Source: Luteolibacter arcticus (GTDB lineage Bacteria; Verrucomicrobiota; Verrucomicrobiia; Verrucomicrobiales; Akkermansiaceae). From it: a stretch of DNA of 64,000 nt. Where the stretch lies: the NCBI RefSeq assembly GCF_025950235.1, contig NZ_JAPDDT010000005.1:1-64000 (forward strand). The letters run 5' to 3'. The stretch's first letter is position 1; each line of letters starts with the position of its first letter. Under the pieces are notes generated by a model, which was not told where the DNA came from, ran no database searches, and saw only the letters and a program-made list of their open reading frames with translations. This document shows, one piece after another, positions 8,888 through 17,109 of the stretch. Position numbers and translations under genes: made by a program.

Positions 8888-9437
8888 TCTCATCGAGCTC
8901 TTCGTGCGACCTCTTGAGCAGGCGGCCATCGAATACATGATCTCGGGATCCGTCGCCTCATCGATCTACGGAGAACCTCGCTCGACCCTCGATATCGACC
9001 TCGCGGTCTTCCCCGATCCGGGCAAGCTGGCACTTTTCCCTTCGCTCTTCCCCGAGCAGGATTTCTACCTACCGCCGCTCGATGTCATCCAGATCGAGTG
9101 CCGTCGCGAGACCCGCGGCCACTTCAACATCATTCACCACGACAGCGGCCTCAAGGCAGACATCTACCCGTCCCGAGCGCATCCGGATTTGCCCTGGGCC
9201 ATAAGAAACCGGCGGCGGGTCGCCACGGTCGGCGGCGATGTCTGGGTCGCTCCGCCCGAGTACTTGATCCTCATGAAGCTCGAGTTTTTCCGGGAGGGCA
9301 GCCAGCCCAAACACCTCCGCGATATCGCTGGCGTGTTGGCCCAACAGGAAATTGACCGTGGCTGGATCGCCGGTGCCGTTGCCAAACTTTGCCTTGAAAA
9401 GCAGTGGGAGGAAGCCGTGCTCCTATCTCACTCCTGA
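8874..9437 (+). CDS. AbiEii/DUF6036-like nucleotidyltransferase
   Basis: From the ATG at 8874 this is a 187-residue protein with the minimal nucleotidyltransferase core: ISGSVASSIYGEPRSTLDIDLAV, that is G-S followed by the D-x-D metal pair, and a later strand GLKADIYPS that can supply the third carboxylate. Such proteins are toxin components of AbiE-like or MNT-type modules, or orphan defence genes. It overlaps the preceding small gene. I infer a toxin-antitoxin-like cargo module inserted into the EPS operon without breaking co-directionality. Confidence 0.6.
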   Translation: MQDPDLIELFVRPLEQAAIEYMISGSVASSIYGEPRSTLDIDLAVFPDPGKLALFPSLFPEQDFYLPPLDVIQIECRRETRGHFNIIHHDSGLKADIYPSRAHPDLPWAIRNRRRVATVGGDVWVAPPEYLILMKLEFFREGSQPKHLRDIAGVLAQQEIDRGWIAGAVAKLCLEKQWEEAVLLSHS

Positions 9438-9462
9438 CACCTGCCAGACCGATTGATTTCCC

Positions 9463-10581
9463 ATGTCCGTCCCGCTCCTAGACGTCAATGCGCAGAACCT
9501 GCCGCTCGAAGCCGAGCTGAAGCAGGTCTTTGAAAACGTGCTCCGCTCCGGCCGCTTCATCCTCGGCGAGGAAGTGGAGGCCTTCGAAAAGCAGTGCGCC
9601 GCCGCGCTCGGCGCGAAGCACGCGATCTCCATCTCTTCCGGCACCGACTCGCTGATCGTCGCACTGATGGCGCTCGACATCGGTCCCGGTGACGAGGTGC
9701 TGTGCCCGTCCTTCACCTTCTTCGCCACCGCTGGCAGCATCCATCGCACGGGTGCGACGCCGGTCTTCTGCGATGTCCGCACCGATTGCTTCGGCATCGA
9801 TATCGAGTCGGCAAAGGCCAAGCTCACGCCGAAGACCAGGGCCATCATGCCGGTCCATCTCTACGGCCAGTCCGCCGACATGGATGCCATCACTTCCTTC
9901 GCCAAGGAGCACGGGCTGAAAATCATCGAGGACGTCGCGCAATCGTTTGGTGCCACTTACCGCGGCCGCGGCTGCGGGACCATCGGCGAGATCGGGAGTT
10001 ACAGCTTCTTTCCCTCGAAGAACCTCGGCGGCTTTGGCGACGGCGGCTTGGTGACCACCGAGTCCTACGAACTCTTCGAGAAGATGCTGCGCCTGCGCAA
10101 CCACGGCATGCACCCGCGCTACTACCACTCGATGGTCGGCGGGAACTTCCGCATGGACGCGCTCCAGTGCGCCCTGCTGCGCGTGAAGCTGCATCACATC
10201 GGCGACTACGCCGCGGGCCGCACGCGCAATGCGAACTACTATAGCCGTCGTCTTTCCGCACTCGCCGATGGCACCAACCTGATCCTGCCGACCGACCGCG
10301 ATCATGCCGGCCACGTCTGGAACCAGTACACGCTGCGGGTTCCCGGCCGCCGCGATGAGTTGAAAGCCCACCTCACGGAAAAGGGCATCGGCTGCGAGAT
10401 CTACTACCCGGTGCCGATGCATCGCCAGGAATGCTTCGCGAATCTGCCCGAGCACTCGCTCTCGAACTGCCCGGTCTCCGACCAACTGTCCAGCGAGGTC
10501 ATCAGCGTCCCGGTCTATCCGGAACTCACCGAGGCCCAGCTCGACGAAGTCGCCACGGCGCTTGAGTCCTTCTTCGGTTGA
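9463..10581 (+). CDS. DegT/DnrJ/EryC1/StrS-family sugar aminotransferase
   Basis: A 372-residue PLP-dependent enzyme that aminates a keto sugar nucleotide. Family features: SSGTDSLIVALMALDIGPGDEV, PVHLYGQSADMD, EDVAQSFGATYRG (the aspartate that contacts the PLP pyridine nitrogen) and FFPSKNLGGFGDGG with the lysine that forms the Schiff base. The full family length is present. It could act with the UDP-HexNAc dehydrogenase at 7334 in a WbpE-like step towards a diamino-uronic acid, but no WbpB- or WbpD-like partner is visible here, so the substrate is unknown. Confidence 0.85.
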   Translation: MSVPLLDVNAQNLPLEAELKQVFENVLRSGRFILGEEVEAFEKQCAAALGAKHAISISSGTDSLIVALMALDIGPGDEVLCPSFTFFATAGSIHRTGATPVFCDVRTDCFGIDIESAKAKLTPKTRAIMPVHLYGQSADMDAITSFAKEHGLKIIEDVAQSFGATYRGRGCGTIGEIGSYSFFPSKNLGGFGDGGLVTTESYELFEKMLRLRNHGMHPRYYHSMVGGNFRMDALQCALLRVKLHHIGDYAAGRTRNANYYSRRLSALADGTNLILPTDRDHAGHVWNQYTLRVPGRRDELKAHLTEKGIGCEIYYPVPMHRQECFANLPEHSLSNCPVSDQLSSEVISVPVYPELTEAQLDEVATALESFFG

Positions 10582-10612
10582 TGTCCTTGCCTCCTGAGGT
10601 TAGCCTTTCATC

Positions 10613-10852
10613 GTGAAACTGGAAATCGACGTGCCTGAATCAGCGTTCTCCGCGCTTCGGCAAGCTCCCGGGGAGCTGGCCGCCAGCATGCGCCTGATGG
10701 CCGCGATCAAATGGTATGAGACAGGCATGTTGAGCCAGGAACGTGCCGCCGAATTGGCCGGCCAATCGCGCCAGGACTTCCTGCTCTCCATGCCGCGGGT
10801 CGGCGTCAGCCCGTTTCAAGGCGTGGACGACGACCTCGCTGCTTTTGCATAA
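10613..10852 (+). CDS. UPF0175-family small protein (antitoxin-like)
   Basis: A 79-residue protein from GTG at 10613. The core AAIKWYETGMLSQERAAELAGQSRQDFL is a helix-turn-helix typical of UPF0175 proteins, which are usually encoded next to a PIN/DUF3368-type toxin gene. No toxin partner follows: 30 bp after the stop an inverted-repeat element begins. The gene may be an orphan antitoxin, or the element may have replaced the partner. It is directly behind the aminotransferase gene. Confidence 0.6.
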   Translation: MKLEIDVPESAFSALRQAPGELAASMRLMAAIKWYETGMLSQERAAELAGQSRQDFLLSMPRVGVSPFQGVDDDLAAFA

Positions 10853-10881
10853 TGATCCTCGGCGGTTTCCAGCCAGTTCTC

Positions 10882-11000
10882 CACAGAGGCACAGAGGAAA
10901 GGCAGGAGATCACAGAGAAAGGCAGAAGTAGGAACCCGAGCCCTTTTCCCATATCTTTTCCCTCCGTGATCTCCGGCTGTTTCTCTGTGCCTCTGCGGTT
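10882..11000. repeat. MITE-like inverted repeat (CACAGAGGCACAGAG family)
   Basis: Two imperfect arms of about 37 nt face each other around a spacer of about 42 nt. The left arm starts CACAGAGGCACAGAGG and runs into GGAGATCACAGAG; the right arm has CTCCGTGATCTCCGG and ends in TCTCTGTGCCTCTGCGG. RNA of this region would form a long hairpin. Elements with 'cacagaggcacagag' arms recur between genes in many environmental bacterial genomes, as far as I recall. It contains no gene and lies between the UPF0175 gene and fcl. Confidence 0.65.
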
Positions 11001-11068
11001 TCTCACGCCGAGTCCACCTGCGGGCCTTCAGCCAATCTAACAGAGAGCCATTCTCCCCCCCTCACCCC

Positions 11069-12007
11069 ATGCCCAAAACATTCATCACCGGCCACCGCGG
11101 AATGGTGGGTTCCGCCCTCGTCCGCGCCGCGGAGAAAAGCGGCGGACATGACGTGATCACCGCCGGGCGCGACACGCTCGACCTCCTCAACCAGCAGGCC
11201 GTCTTCGACTATCTCGCCGCGGAAAAGCCGGGCATCGTGATCATTGCTGCGGCCAAGGTCGGCGGCATCCATGCGAATGCCACCTACCCTGCGGACTTCA
11301 TCTACGAGAACCTTAGTATCGCCGCGAACCTCGTCGAAGGCAGTCGCCGTGCCGGGGTGGAGCGGGTGCTGTTTCTCGGGTCATCCTGCATCTATCCGAA
11401 GCTGGCACCGCAGCCGATGCCGGAGGATTGCCTGCTGACCAGTCCGCTCGAAGTCACCAACGAGGCCTACGCGATCGCCAAGATCGCCGGACTGAAGCTT
11501 TGCCAGCACTACCGCGCGCAGCACGGCCTGATGTATCACTCGGCGATGCCGACCAACCTCTACGGCCCGGGCGACAACTACCACCCTCAGAATTCGCATG
11601 TGATCCCCGCGCTGATCCGCCGCTTCCACGAAGCGAAGGAAGCCGGAGCACCGAGCGTGACGATCTGGGGCACCGGCACGCCGCGCCGCGAGTTCCTGCA
11701 CGTGGACGACCTCGCCGCCGCGTGTTTCCATTTGCTCGGCCTCGAGAACCCGCCGGACTGGGTGAACGTCGGCGTGGGTGATGACGTGACCATCCTTGAG
11801 CTCGCGCAACTCGTCGCCGAAACCGTCGGCTTCACCGGCGAGATCCTCACCGACCCGACGAAACCCGATGGCACGCCGCGCAAGCTGATGGACGTCGCCA
11901 GGATCAAGGCCACAGGCTGGTCCCCGGTCATCGACTTCCGCGATGGCTTGGCCGGTGCTTACCAGGACTTCCTCGCCAGCCTCGAAACCGGCGCGGCCCG
12001 GCTCTGA
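11069..12007 (+). CDS. fcl: GDP-L-fucose synthase
   Basis: A 312-residue epimerase/reductase that converts GDP-4-keto-6-deoxymannose to GDP-L-fucose with NADPH. Motifs: [16 protein letters not shown] (cofactor loop), [49 protein letters not shown] with the catalytic Y-x3-K, and [26 protein letters not shown]. Length is normal for the family. It works with gmd, the next gene, to make the donor for the fucosyltransferase encoded at 58912. Confidence 0.93.
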   Translation: MPKTFITGHRGMVGSALVRAAEKSGGHDVITAGRDTLDLLNQQAVFDYLAAEKPGIVIIAAAKVGGIHANATYPADFIYENLSIAANLVEGSRRAGVERVLFLGSSCIYPKLAPQPMPEDCLLTSPLEVTNEAYAIAKIAGLKLCQHYRAQHGLMYHSAMPTNLYGPGDNYHPQNSHVIPALIRRFHEAKEAGAPSVTIWGTGTPRREFLHVDDLAAACFHLLGLENPPDWVNVGVGDDVTILELAQLVAETVGFTGEILTDPTKPDGTPRKLMDVARIKATGWSPVIDFRDGLAGAYQDFLASLETGAARL

Positions 12008-12100
12008 TTTCCCACCTCATCACGTAATGGGTGCGTGTGCCCCAGACTGGCATCCTCCCGCTCCCCACTCCCTTCCCCAACTCTCCCCCTCACTGTCGCC

Positions 12101-13216
12101 ATGAAGAAAGCACTCATTACCGGTATCACCGGTCAGGACGGTTCCTATCTCGCCGAGTTCCTGCTCGAAAAAGGCTACGAGGTCCACGGCATCAAGCGCC
12201 GCGCCTCGCTCTTCAATACCCAGCGGGTCGATCACATCTACGAGGATCCGCACGTCGAGCATGCCCGCTTCCGCCTGCACTACGGCGACCTCACCGACAC
12301 CTCCAACCTGACCCGCATCCTTTCCGAAGTGCAACCCGACGAGGTCTATAACCTCGGCGCGCAGTCCCACGTCGCCGTTTCCTTCGAAGCGCCGGAATAC
12401 ACCGCCGATGTCGATGCGATCGGCACGCTGCGTTTGTTAGAAGCAATCCGTTTCCTCGGTCTGGAGAAGAAGACCCGCTTCTATCAGGCATCCACCTCAG
12501 AGCTCTACGGCTTGGTGCAAGAGATCCCGCAGAAGGAAACCACTCCTTTCTACCCGCGATCGCCGTATGCCGTCGCGAAGATGTATGCCTACTGGATAAC
12601 GGTGAACTACCGCGAGTCGTACGGCATGTATGCCTGCAATGGCATCCTCTTCAATCACGAGTCCCCGCGTCGCGGGGAGACCTTCGTGACCCGCAAGATC
12701 ACCCGCGGACTCGCCAATATCGCCCAAGGCCTCGAAAAATGCCTCTACCTCGGCAACATGGACGCGCTGCGCGACTGGGGCCACGCGAAGGACTACGTCC
12801 GCATGCAGTGGATGATGCTCCAGCAGGACGAAGCCGATGATTTCGTGATCGCCACCGGCAAGCAGATCTCGGTGCGCGAGTTCGTCCGGATGTCCGCCCG
12901 TGAGGCTGGCATCGAGGTCGAGTTCACCGGCAGCGGCCTCGATGAAGTCGCGACCGTGGTTTCCGCGAATGCCGAAACGGCTCCGGCTGTGAGGGTGGGC
13001 GACGTGATCGTGAAGATCGACCCGCGCTACTTCCGCCCGGCCGAAGTGGAAACCCTGCTGGGCGACCCGACCAAGGCGAAGGAAAAGCTCGGCTGGGTGC
13101 CAGAGATCACCGTGGAGGAGATGTGTGCCGAGATGGTCGCCTCCGACCTCGATACCGCCAAGCGCCACGCCTTGCTCAAAGCTCACGGGCACCACGTGTC
13201 GGTTTCCAAGGAGTGA
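12101..13216 (+). CDS. gmd: GDP-mannose 4,6-dehydratase
   Basis: A 371-residue enzyme making GDP-4-keto-6-deoxy-D-mannose, the first step to GDP-fucose. It starts [21 protein letters not shown], the standard Gmd N-terminus, and has [44 protein letters not shown] with the catalytic Y-x3-K, and [16 protein letters not shown]. The open frame extends upstream to 12035 but the ATG at 12101 fits the family. The gap to fcl has no obvious structure. An inverted-repeat element follows directly. Confidence 0.94.
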   Translation: MKKALITGITGQDGSYLAEFLLEKGYEVHGIKRRASLFNTQRVDHIYEDPHVEHARFRLHYGDLTDTSNLTRILSEVQPDEVYNLGAQSHVAVSFEAPEYTADVDAIGTLRLLEAIRFLGLEKKTRFYQASTSELYGLVQEIPQKETTPFYPRSPYAVAKMYAYWITVNYRESYGMYACNGILFNHESPRRGETFVTRKITRGLANIAQGLEKCLYLGNMDALRDWGHAKDYVRMQWMMLQQDEADDFVIATGKQISVREFVRMSAREAGIEVEFTGSGLDEVATVVSANAETAPAVRVGDVIVKIDPRYFRPAEVETLLGDPTKAKEKLGWVPEITVEEMCAEMVASDLDTAKRHALLKAHGHHVSVSKE

Positions 13217-13225
13217 CGACTTCCG

Positions 13226-13333
13226 GTAGCGGAACGACTGCGTCGTTCCGGCTGCTCGCGGTCCGAACGAATTAACCGAGCGGCGATTCCCAGCGATCCC
13301 CGCTCCGCCGGAACGGCGCAGCCGTTCCGCTAC
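13226..13333. repeat. BIME/MITE-like element: two hairpins in inverted orientation
   Basis: Terminal inverted repeats of 27 nt (13226-13252 and 13307-13333) start and end the 108-bp element with GTAGCGGAACG/CGTTCCGCTAC. Each arm is itself a hairpin: GGAACGAC-TGC-GTCGTTCC on the left and GGAACGGC-GCA-GCCGTTCC on the right. The two differences between the arms are compensatory, so both hairpins stay paired. It fills the gap between gmd and the fusion gene at 13346 and carries no gene. Confidence 0.7.
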
Positions 13334-13345
13334 TTGGCTAAACTC

Positions 13346-14428
13346 ATGCGCAAAGTCTTCGTCTCCGGTTGCTACGACATCATCCACGGCGGCCACGTCC
13401 AGTTCTTCGAGGAGGCGCGTGCGCTCGGCGATCACCTCACGGTGTCCTTCGCCTCGTCCGAGGTGCTGTGGATCCACAAGCGCCGCAAGCCATCGATTCC
13501 CGACGAGCACAAGAAGGCTCTGTTAGAGAGCTTGCGGCCGGTGGACCATGTGGTCATCGGCTGCGGCCATGACGAAGGCATCGATTTCGGCGAAGAGTTC
13601 CTGAAGCTGCGCCCCGATATCCTGGCAGTCACCGAGGATGACAAGTACGCCGACCTGAAGCGCGCGCTGTGTGCGGAGGTCGGCGCACAATATGTGGTGC
13701 TGCCGAAGACGCCGCCGAGGTTCGAGCCGGTCTCGACTTCATCGATCGTCCGCTGGGTGCAAGCGCCGACCGAGGCTCCGCTTCGCGTCGATTTCGCCGG
13801 AGGCTGGCTCGATGTCCCGCGCTTCTCCCGCGAGGGAGAGTTCGTGGTGAACTGCTCGATCTCCCCGCTCGTGTCACTGCGCGAGTGGCCATACGAGAAG
13901 CAGGCCGGTCTTGGTGGCAGCGGCGCGTGGGCCTTGATCAATGGCAAGGACGGCGTCGATTCGGAGCTCGATCTCGGGGTCGGCTGGCAAGACCCCGCGG
14001 TGATCCGCGAAACCGGGCTCTGTGTGTGGCGCTCGGGGCTACGACCGGTGCTCGATTTCAAGCGCAACGGCGATTTCCTCACTGGCTGCCTCGCAATCCT
14101 GTGGACCGGTTCGCCCCACGACACACCGGGCGTGGCGGACCTGCCCCGCGACTACGATGGCATCGCCGAATCGGGTCGCATCGCCCGCGAGGGAGTGATC
14201 GAGGCGTCGCTGGAGAAACTCGCGCGCGGGATGGACGTCTATCACTCGACCCAGCTGGCCGAGGGCATGGACCCGCTGCCGGATCTGCCGGGAGCGCTGG
14301 CCCGCAAGTACTGTGGCGGCGGCTATGGCGGCTACGCGCTGTATCTTTTCCCGAACGAGGCATCGCGTGCCGCAGCGCTCGCGACCACCGGACAACTCCG
14401 CCCGGTCGAGCCCTTCTGCCGACTGTGA
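13346..14428 (+). CDS. Cytidylyltransferase-GHMP kinase-like fusion protein
   Basis: This 360-residue protein starts at ATG 13346 (MRKVFVSGCYDIIHGGHVQFF). Residues 1 to about 140 are a TagD/RfaE2-type nucleotidyltransferase with the nucleotide-binding HGGH and a C-terminal STSSIV segment. From about residue 145 a GHMP kinase-like part begins with PLRVDFAGGWLDVPRF, typical of sugar 1-kinases such as fucokinase and HddA. A glycine-rich AGLGGSGAWAL follows and KYCGGGYGGYALYLF resembles GHMP motif 3. The kinase part is only about 215 residues, shorter than usual, so it may be reduced. It could phosphorylate and activate a sugar, perhaps in fucose salvage or for a CDP/GDP-sugar. The substrate is unknown. 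Confidence 0.65.
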   Translation: MRKVFVSGCYDIIHGGHVQFFEEARALGDHLTVSFASSEVLWIHKRRKPSIPDEHKKALLESLRPVDHVVIGCGHDEGIDFGEEFLKLRPDILAVTEDDKYADLKRALCAEVGAQYVVLPKTPPRFEPVSTSSIVRWVQAPTEAPLRVDFAGGWLDVPRFSREGEFVVNCSISPLVSLREWPYEKQAGLGGSGAWALINGKDGVDSELDLGVGWQDPAVIRETGLCVWRSGLRPVLDFKRNGDFLTGCLAILWTGSPHDTPGVADLPRDYDGIAESGRIAREGVIEASLEKLARGMDVYHSTQLAEGMDPLPDLPGALARKYCGGGYGGYALYLFPNEASRAAALATTGQLRPVEPFCRL

Positions 14429-14442
14429 CCCCCCGGTTCCCT

Positions 14443-14477
14443 CAAGTCTTGAGTCTTGTGTCTTCAAGTCTTGCGTC
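14443..14477. repeat. Short direct repeats of AAGTCTTG type
   Basis: The gap before the WecG-like gene contains AAGTCTTG twice (14444-14451 and 14466-14473) with related GAGTCTTG and GTGTCTTC units between, giving an irregular tandem array with a 7-8 nt period. It is too short and irregular for a CRISPR array. No function is evident. Confidence 0.45.
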
Positions 14478-14484
14478 TCCCTGA

Positions 14485-15261
14485 ATGCGCATCCACCCCG
14501 TCATCGGCCTGCCCCTCGCCTGCACGGACTACGCCGGTGCGGTCGCATGGATTTTGGAGAAAGCCACCGCACCAACTACGGCGATTGCCGTAGAGGCCGC
14601 CAATACGCACGTCGCCGCGCTTGCCCGTAGCGACGCGGCATTCGGCGAATCGATGCGCTGCTTCGACCTGATCGTGCCGGACGGCATGCCGCTGGTGTGG
14701 TCGCTCAATGCCGCCCTGCCACCCGCCGAGCGGCTGACCGACCGGGTCTATGGCCCGACGCTGATGCTGGAAACCCTCAAGGCCTCCGCCGGCCGGCCGG
14801 AGTTCCGCCACTTCCTGCTCGGTGGAAAGGAGTCCACCTTGGAAAAACTCCAGGCCGTCTTCGCCGAACGATTTCCCGGCGTGGCGATTGCGGACGCTTA
14901 CTCGCCGCCCTTCGGCGAGTGGCCGGAGGATGAGTTCGAGCGCATGACCGCGAAAATCCGCGAGTCCGGCGCGAACCTGATCTGGGTCGGCCTCGGCTGC
15001 CCGAAGCAGGAACACTGGATCGCCCGCCACAAGGACCGCCTGCCGCCCGGGGTGTATTTCGGCATCGGGGCCGCCTTCGCTTTCCACGCCGGCGAGGTCT
15101 CGCAGGCACCCGCCTTGCTCCAGAAGTTCGGCCTCGAATGGGCCTACCGCATCGCCGCAGAACCGCGCCGCCTGTTCCGCCGCTACTTCACCTACAATTC
15201 GCTTTTCCTGTGGTACAGCGTCCGCGACCGGATGAATGGGAAGGCGAACCGGCTCCCTTGA
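14485..15261 (+). CDS. WecG/TagA/CpsF-family glycosyltransferase
   Basis: A 258-residue GT26-type enzyme, which adds the second sugar (often ManNAc or its uronic acid) to an undecaprenyl-linked sugar on the cytoplasmic face. Family motifs: EAANTHVAALARSD, the conserved DG in LIVPDGMPLVW, LLGGKESTLEKL, LIWVGLGCPKQEHWIARH and YFGIGAAFAFHAGEVSQAP. The C-terminus LEWAYRIAAEPRRLFRRYF is also typical. A transferase of this class fits the UDP-HexNAc dehydrogenase at 7334, which could supply the donor. Confidence 0.88.
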   Translation: MRIHPVIGLPLACTDYAGAVAWILEKATAPTTAIAVEAANTHVAALARSDAAFGESMRCFDLIVPDGMPLVWSLNAALPPAERLTDRVYGPTLMLETLKASAGRPEFRHFLLGGKESTLEKLQAVFAERFPGVAIADAYSPPFGEWPEDEFERMTAKIRESGANLIWVGLGCPKQEHWIARHKDRLPPGVYFGIGAAFAFHAGEVSQAPALLQKFGLEWAYRIAAEPRRLFRRYFTYNSLFLWYSVRDRMNGKANRLP

Positions 15262-15292
15262 TTCGCGCCATCTGCCGTGAGAAGCTCCCCTC

Positions 15293-15514
15293 ATGGATGA
15301 GGGGGCAGATGATCTTGGAAAGGAAGTGCCGACCAGGGACCGCTTGGCGTTCCGGCTGCGGTATCCGACCGATGTTCCTGTCGTTCCGTTGATCAAGCGC
15401 GATGGGGAATGGTTCGTGGACCGGCCTTTTGATCGGGAAGCCATCCGCAAGGCCATCCGGGCAGAACGGGACGAGCCCCACAATCTCACTGACCCGCCGC
15501 GATTTCGCTGCTAG
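15293..15514 (+). CDS. Small hypothetical protein
   Basis: A 73-residue, highly charged protein that I do not recognise. It has a short central strand region (DVPVVPLIKRDGEWFVD) and a basic-acidic helix (DREAIRKAIRAERDEP). It lies between the WecG-like gene and cysC on the same strand, with short gaps. It resembles the other small cargo genes of this block in size and position. It may be a real gene, but neither product nor start is supported by more than an open frame. Confidence 0.4.
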   Translation: MDEGADDLGKEVPTRDRLAFRLRYPTDVPVVPLIKRDGEWFVDRPFDREAIRKAIRAERDEPHNLTDPPRFRC

Positions 15515-15526
15515 ATTGACCTCGTC

Positions 15527-16132
15527 ATGTCGAACATCCATCCGCACGCCACCCTGCCCCGGCAGGACAAGGAAACCCTTCTCGGCCAACGCGGCATCGT
15601 GCTCTGGTTCTGCGGGCTTTCCGGCTCCGGAAAATCGACCATCGCCAGTGGCGTGGAGCGGGTGCTGCACAGCCAAGGCCGCTACACCGTGCGACTGGAT
15701 GGCGACAATCTGCGCACCGGCCTGAACGCCAATCTCGGCTTTTCCGATGATGACCGACTCGAGAACATCCGCCGCACCGCGGAAGTGGCCAAGATCCTCG
15801 CCTCGAACGGCACGATCGTGCTGTGCTCACTGATCACCCCGCGGGGCATGCATCGCGATCTGGCCCGCGGCATCCTCGGCGAGGATTTCGCCGAAATCTA
15901 CGTTAAGGCCAGCTACATGGCCTGCGAGGCGCGCGATGTCAAAGGCCTCTACGCCAAGGCCGCGAAGGGCGAAGTGGCCAATTTCACCGGCCGGGACAGC
16001 GGCTTCGAGGAGCCGCAGCAGGCCGAACTGGTGCTCGATACCGAGAAGATGAGCGTCGAGGACGCGGTGAGCGAGGTGCTGGAGTTCCTGGGCACACGCG
16101 GTGCGCCGACCGCCGAGTTGCTTGAAGCTTGA
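15527..16132 (+). CDS. cysC: Adenylylsulfate (APS) kinase
   Basis: A 201-residue kinase that phosphorylates APS to PAPS, the universal sulfate donor. Motifs: the P-loop GLSGSGKST, the APS-binding stretch RLDGDNLRTGLNANLGFSDDDR, ENIRRTAEVAKI, LCSLITPRGMHRDLARG and DVKGLYAKAAKGEVANFTG. It is a stand-alone enzyme, not fused to CysN. Together with cysD and cysN it makes PAPS; no PAPS or APS reductase is present nearby. The PAPS-dependent sulfotransferase at 46344 is the likely consumer. Confidence 0.92.
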   Translation: MSNIHPHATLPRQDKETLLGQRGIVLWFCGLSGSGKSTIASGVERVLHSQGRYTVRLDGDNLRTGLNANLGFSDDDRLENIRRTAEVAKILASNGTIVLCSLITPRGMHRDLARGILGEDFAEIYVKASYMACEARDVKGLYAKAAKGEVANFTGRDSGFEEPQQAELVLDTEKMSVEDAVSEVLEFLGTRGAPTAELLEA

Positions 16133-16136
16133 AACC

Positions 16137-16679
16137 ATGCGCCCCCCGCTGGATCGCCCTAAGCTCGAGCGCTTCATGACTGCCCTTGCGCAGCGAGTGA
16201 AGGGCGAGGGACGCATTTACCTGACCGGTGGCTCCACAGCTCTGCTGCACGGCTGGCGCGCGTCCACCATCGACATCGATTTGAAGGCCGACCCCGAACC
16301 GGACGGCTGGTTCGAGGCATTGGCAGCTCTAAAGGACGAACTTGCAGTCAACGTGGAGCTGGCCTCTCCGGACCACTTCATCCCCGTACTACCGGGATGG
16401 CGTGACCGCAGCCTTTTCATCGCGCGACATGGCAGGCTCGATTTTTACCATTACGATCCCTACAGTCAGGCATTGGCCAAACTGGAGCGCGGCCACGCCA
16501 GGGACCTCGATGACGTAAACGCCATGCTTACAAATGGGCTGATCCGGCCCGACCGGTTGCTGGAGTTGTTCGAATCGATCCAATCCGAATTGATCCGCTA
16601 TCCGGCGCTGGACCCCAGCTCATTCCGGGCTGCCGTCGAAGCATTTGTGGCCTCGCCCGAACCACCTCCAGGCCCGTGA
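16137..16679 (+). CDS. DUF6036-like nucleotidyltransferase
   Basis: A 180-residue protein from ATG 16137, four bases after cysC. It has the nucleotidyltransferase motif YLTGGSTALLHGWRASTIDIDLKAD, with G-G-S and the D-x-D pair, then a strand RLDFYHYDPYSQALAKLERGHARDLDDV typical of DUF6036/AbiEii-related proteins. The following gene (16676) overlaps its stop, forming a two-gene unit. This is the second nucleotidyltransferase module inserted into the block; the first is at 8874. A toxin-antitoxin or defence role is inferred only from the family. Confidence 0.6.
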   Translation: MRPPLDRPKLERFMTALAQRVKGEGRIYLTGGSTALLHGWRASTIDIDLKADPEPDGWFEALAALKDELAVNVELASPDHFIPVLPGWRDRSLFIARHGRLDFYHYDPYSQALAKLERGHARDLDDVNAMLTNGLIRPDRLLELFESIQSELIRYPALDPSSFRAAVEAFVASPEPPPGP

Positions 16680-16978
16680 TCCATCTCGAAGAACAACTCA
16701 AACACTTGCCCTGCGGCCTTCTCGTCGCCGAAGGCTTGGCCGACCACGCCGCCGGTCGCCGGGGAATCAACGCCTGCCTGGTGCGCATCGCCTCGCCCCG
16801 GCTGGTGAGGGCAGGACTGATGCCCCCCCTTGAATCGCCCGGCGGAGCCGCAGAGCTCGAACTCTACGAAATCCTGTCCTCGGAGCCGGGCAATGCTTAC
16901 GGCCGTTACAACGCCATCATCCGCGAGCTCGTCAGCTTTGAGCACGCCCTCGATCATTGGCTGTCAGGAAGACGCTGA
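16676..16978 (+). CDS. Hypothetical protein coupled to the nucleotidyltransferase
   Basis: A 100-residue protein from a GTG at 16676 that overlaps the previous stop by four bases (GTGA). I do not recognise the family. It contains the segment RELVSFEHALDHWL, which has R-x6-H spacing as in some HEPN proteins, but the protein is too short for me to accept that. The overlap suggests that it is the partner, perhaps the antitoxin or toxin, of the nucleotidyltransferase. The palindrome upstream of cysD begins three bases after its stop. Confidence 0.5.
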   Translation: MIHLEEQLKHLPCGLLVAEGLADHAAGRRGINACLVRIASPRLVRAGLMPPLESPGGAAELELYEILSSEPGNAYGRYNAIIRELVSFEHALDHWLSGRR

Positions 16979-16981
16979 AAC

Positions 16982-17007
16982 ATTACCAAGTTGCTCAACT
17001 AGGTAAT
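16982..17007. promoter_or_regulatory. Palindromic operator candidate upstream of cysD
   Basis: Arms ATTACCAAGTTG and CAACTAGGTAAT (12 nt each, one mismatch, 2-nt centre) form a 26-bp, AT-rich palindrome in a GC-rich region. It is 102 nt before the ATG of cysD. There is no T-run after it, so it does not look like a terminator. I infer an operator for a sulfur-responsive regulator that controls cysD-cysN; the regulator is not in the window. Confidence 0.55.
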
Positions 17008-17109
17008 TGTTTCTTGCACGGACCCTTCGGCCAGCCTTTTCCTCCCGGCCCCGCAACGACCCACCCGGAACGTCCGGGAGCCACGACACCCACACCGGCC
17101 TTTCGCCCG

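Noticed and set aside
14443..14477. CRISPR-like repeats
   Set aside because: Units are 7-8 nt, irregular and without spacers of constant size; no cas genes are present.
16676..16978. HEPN toxin paired with the nucleotidyltransferase
   Set aside because: Only an R-x6-H spacing is seen; the protein is short and the flanking helices are not convincing.
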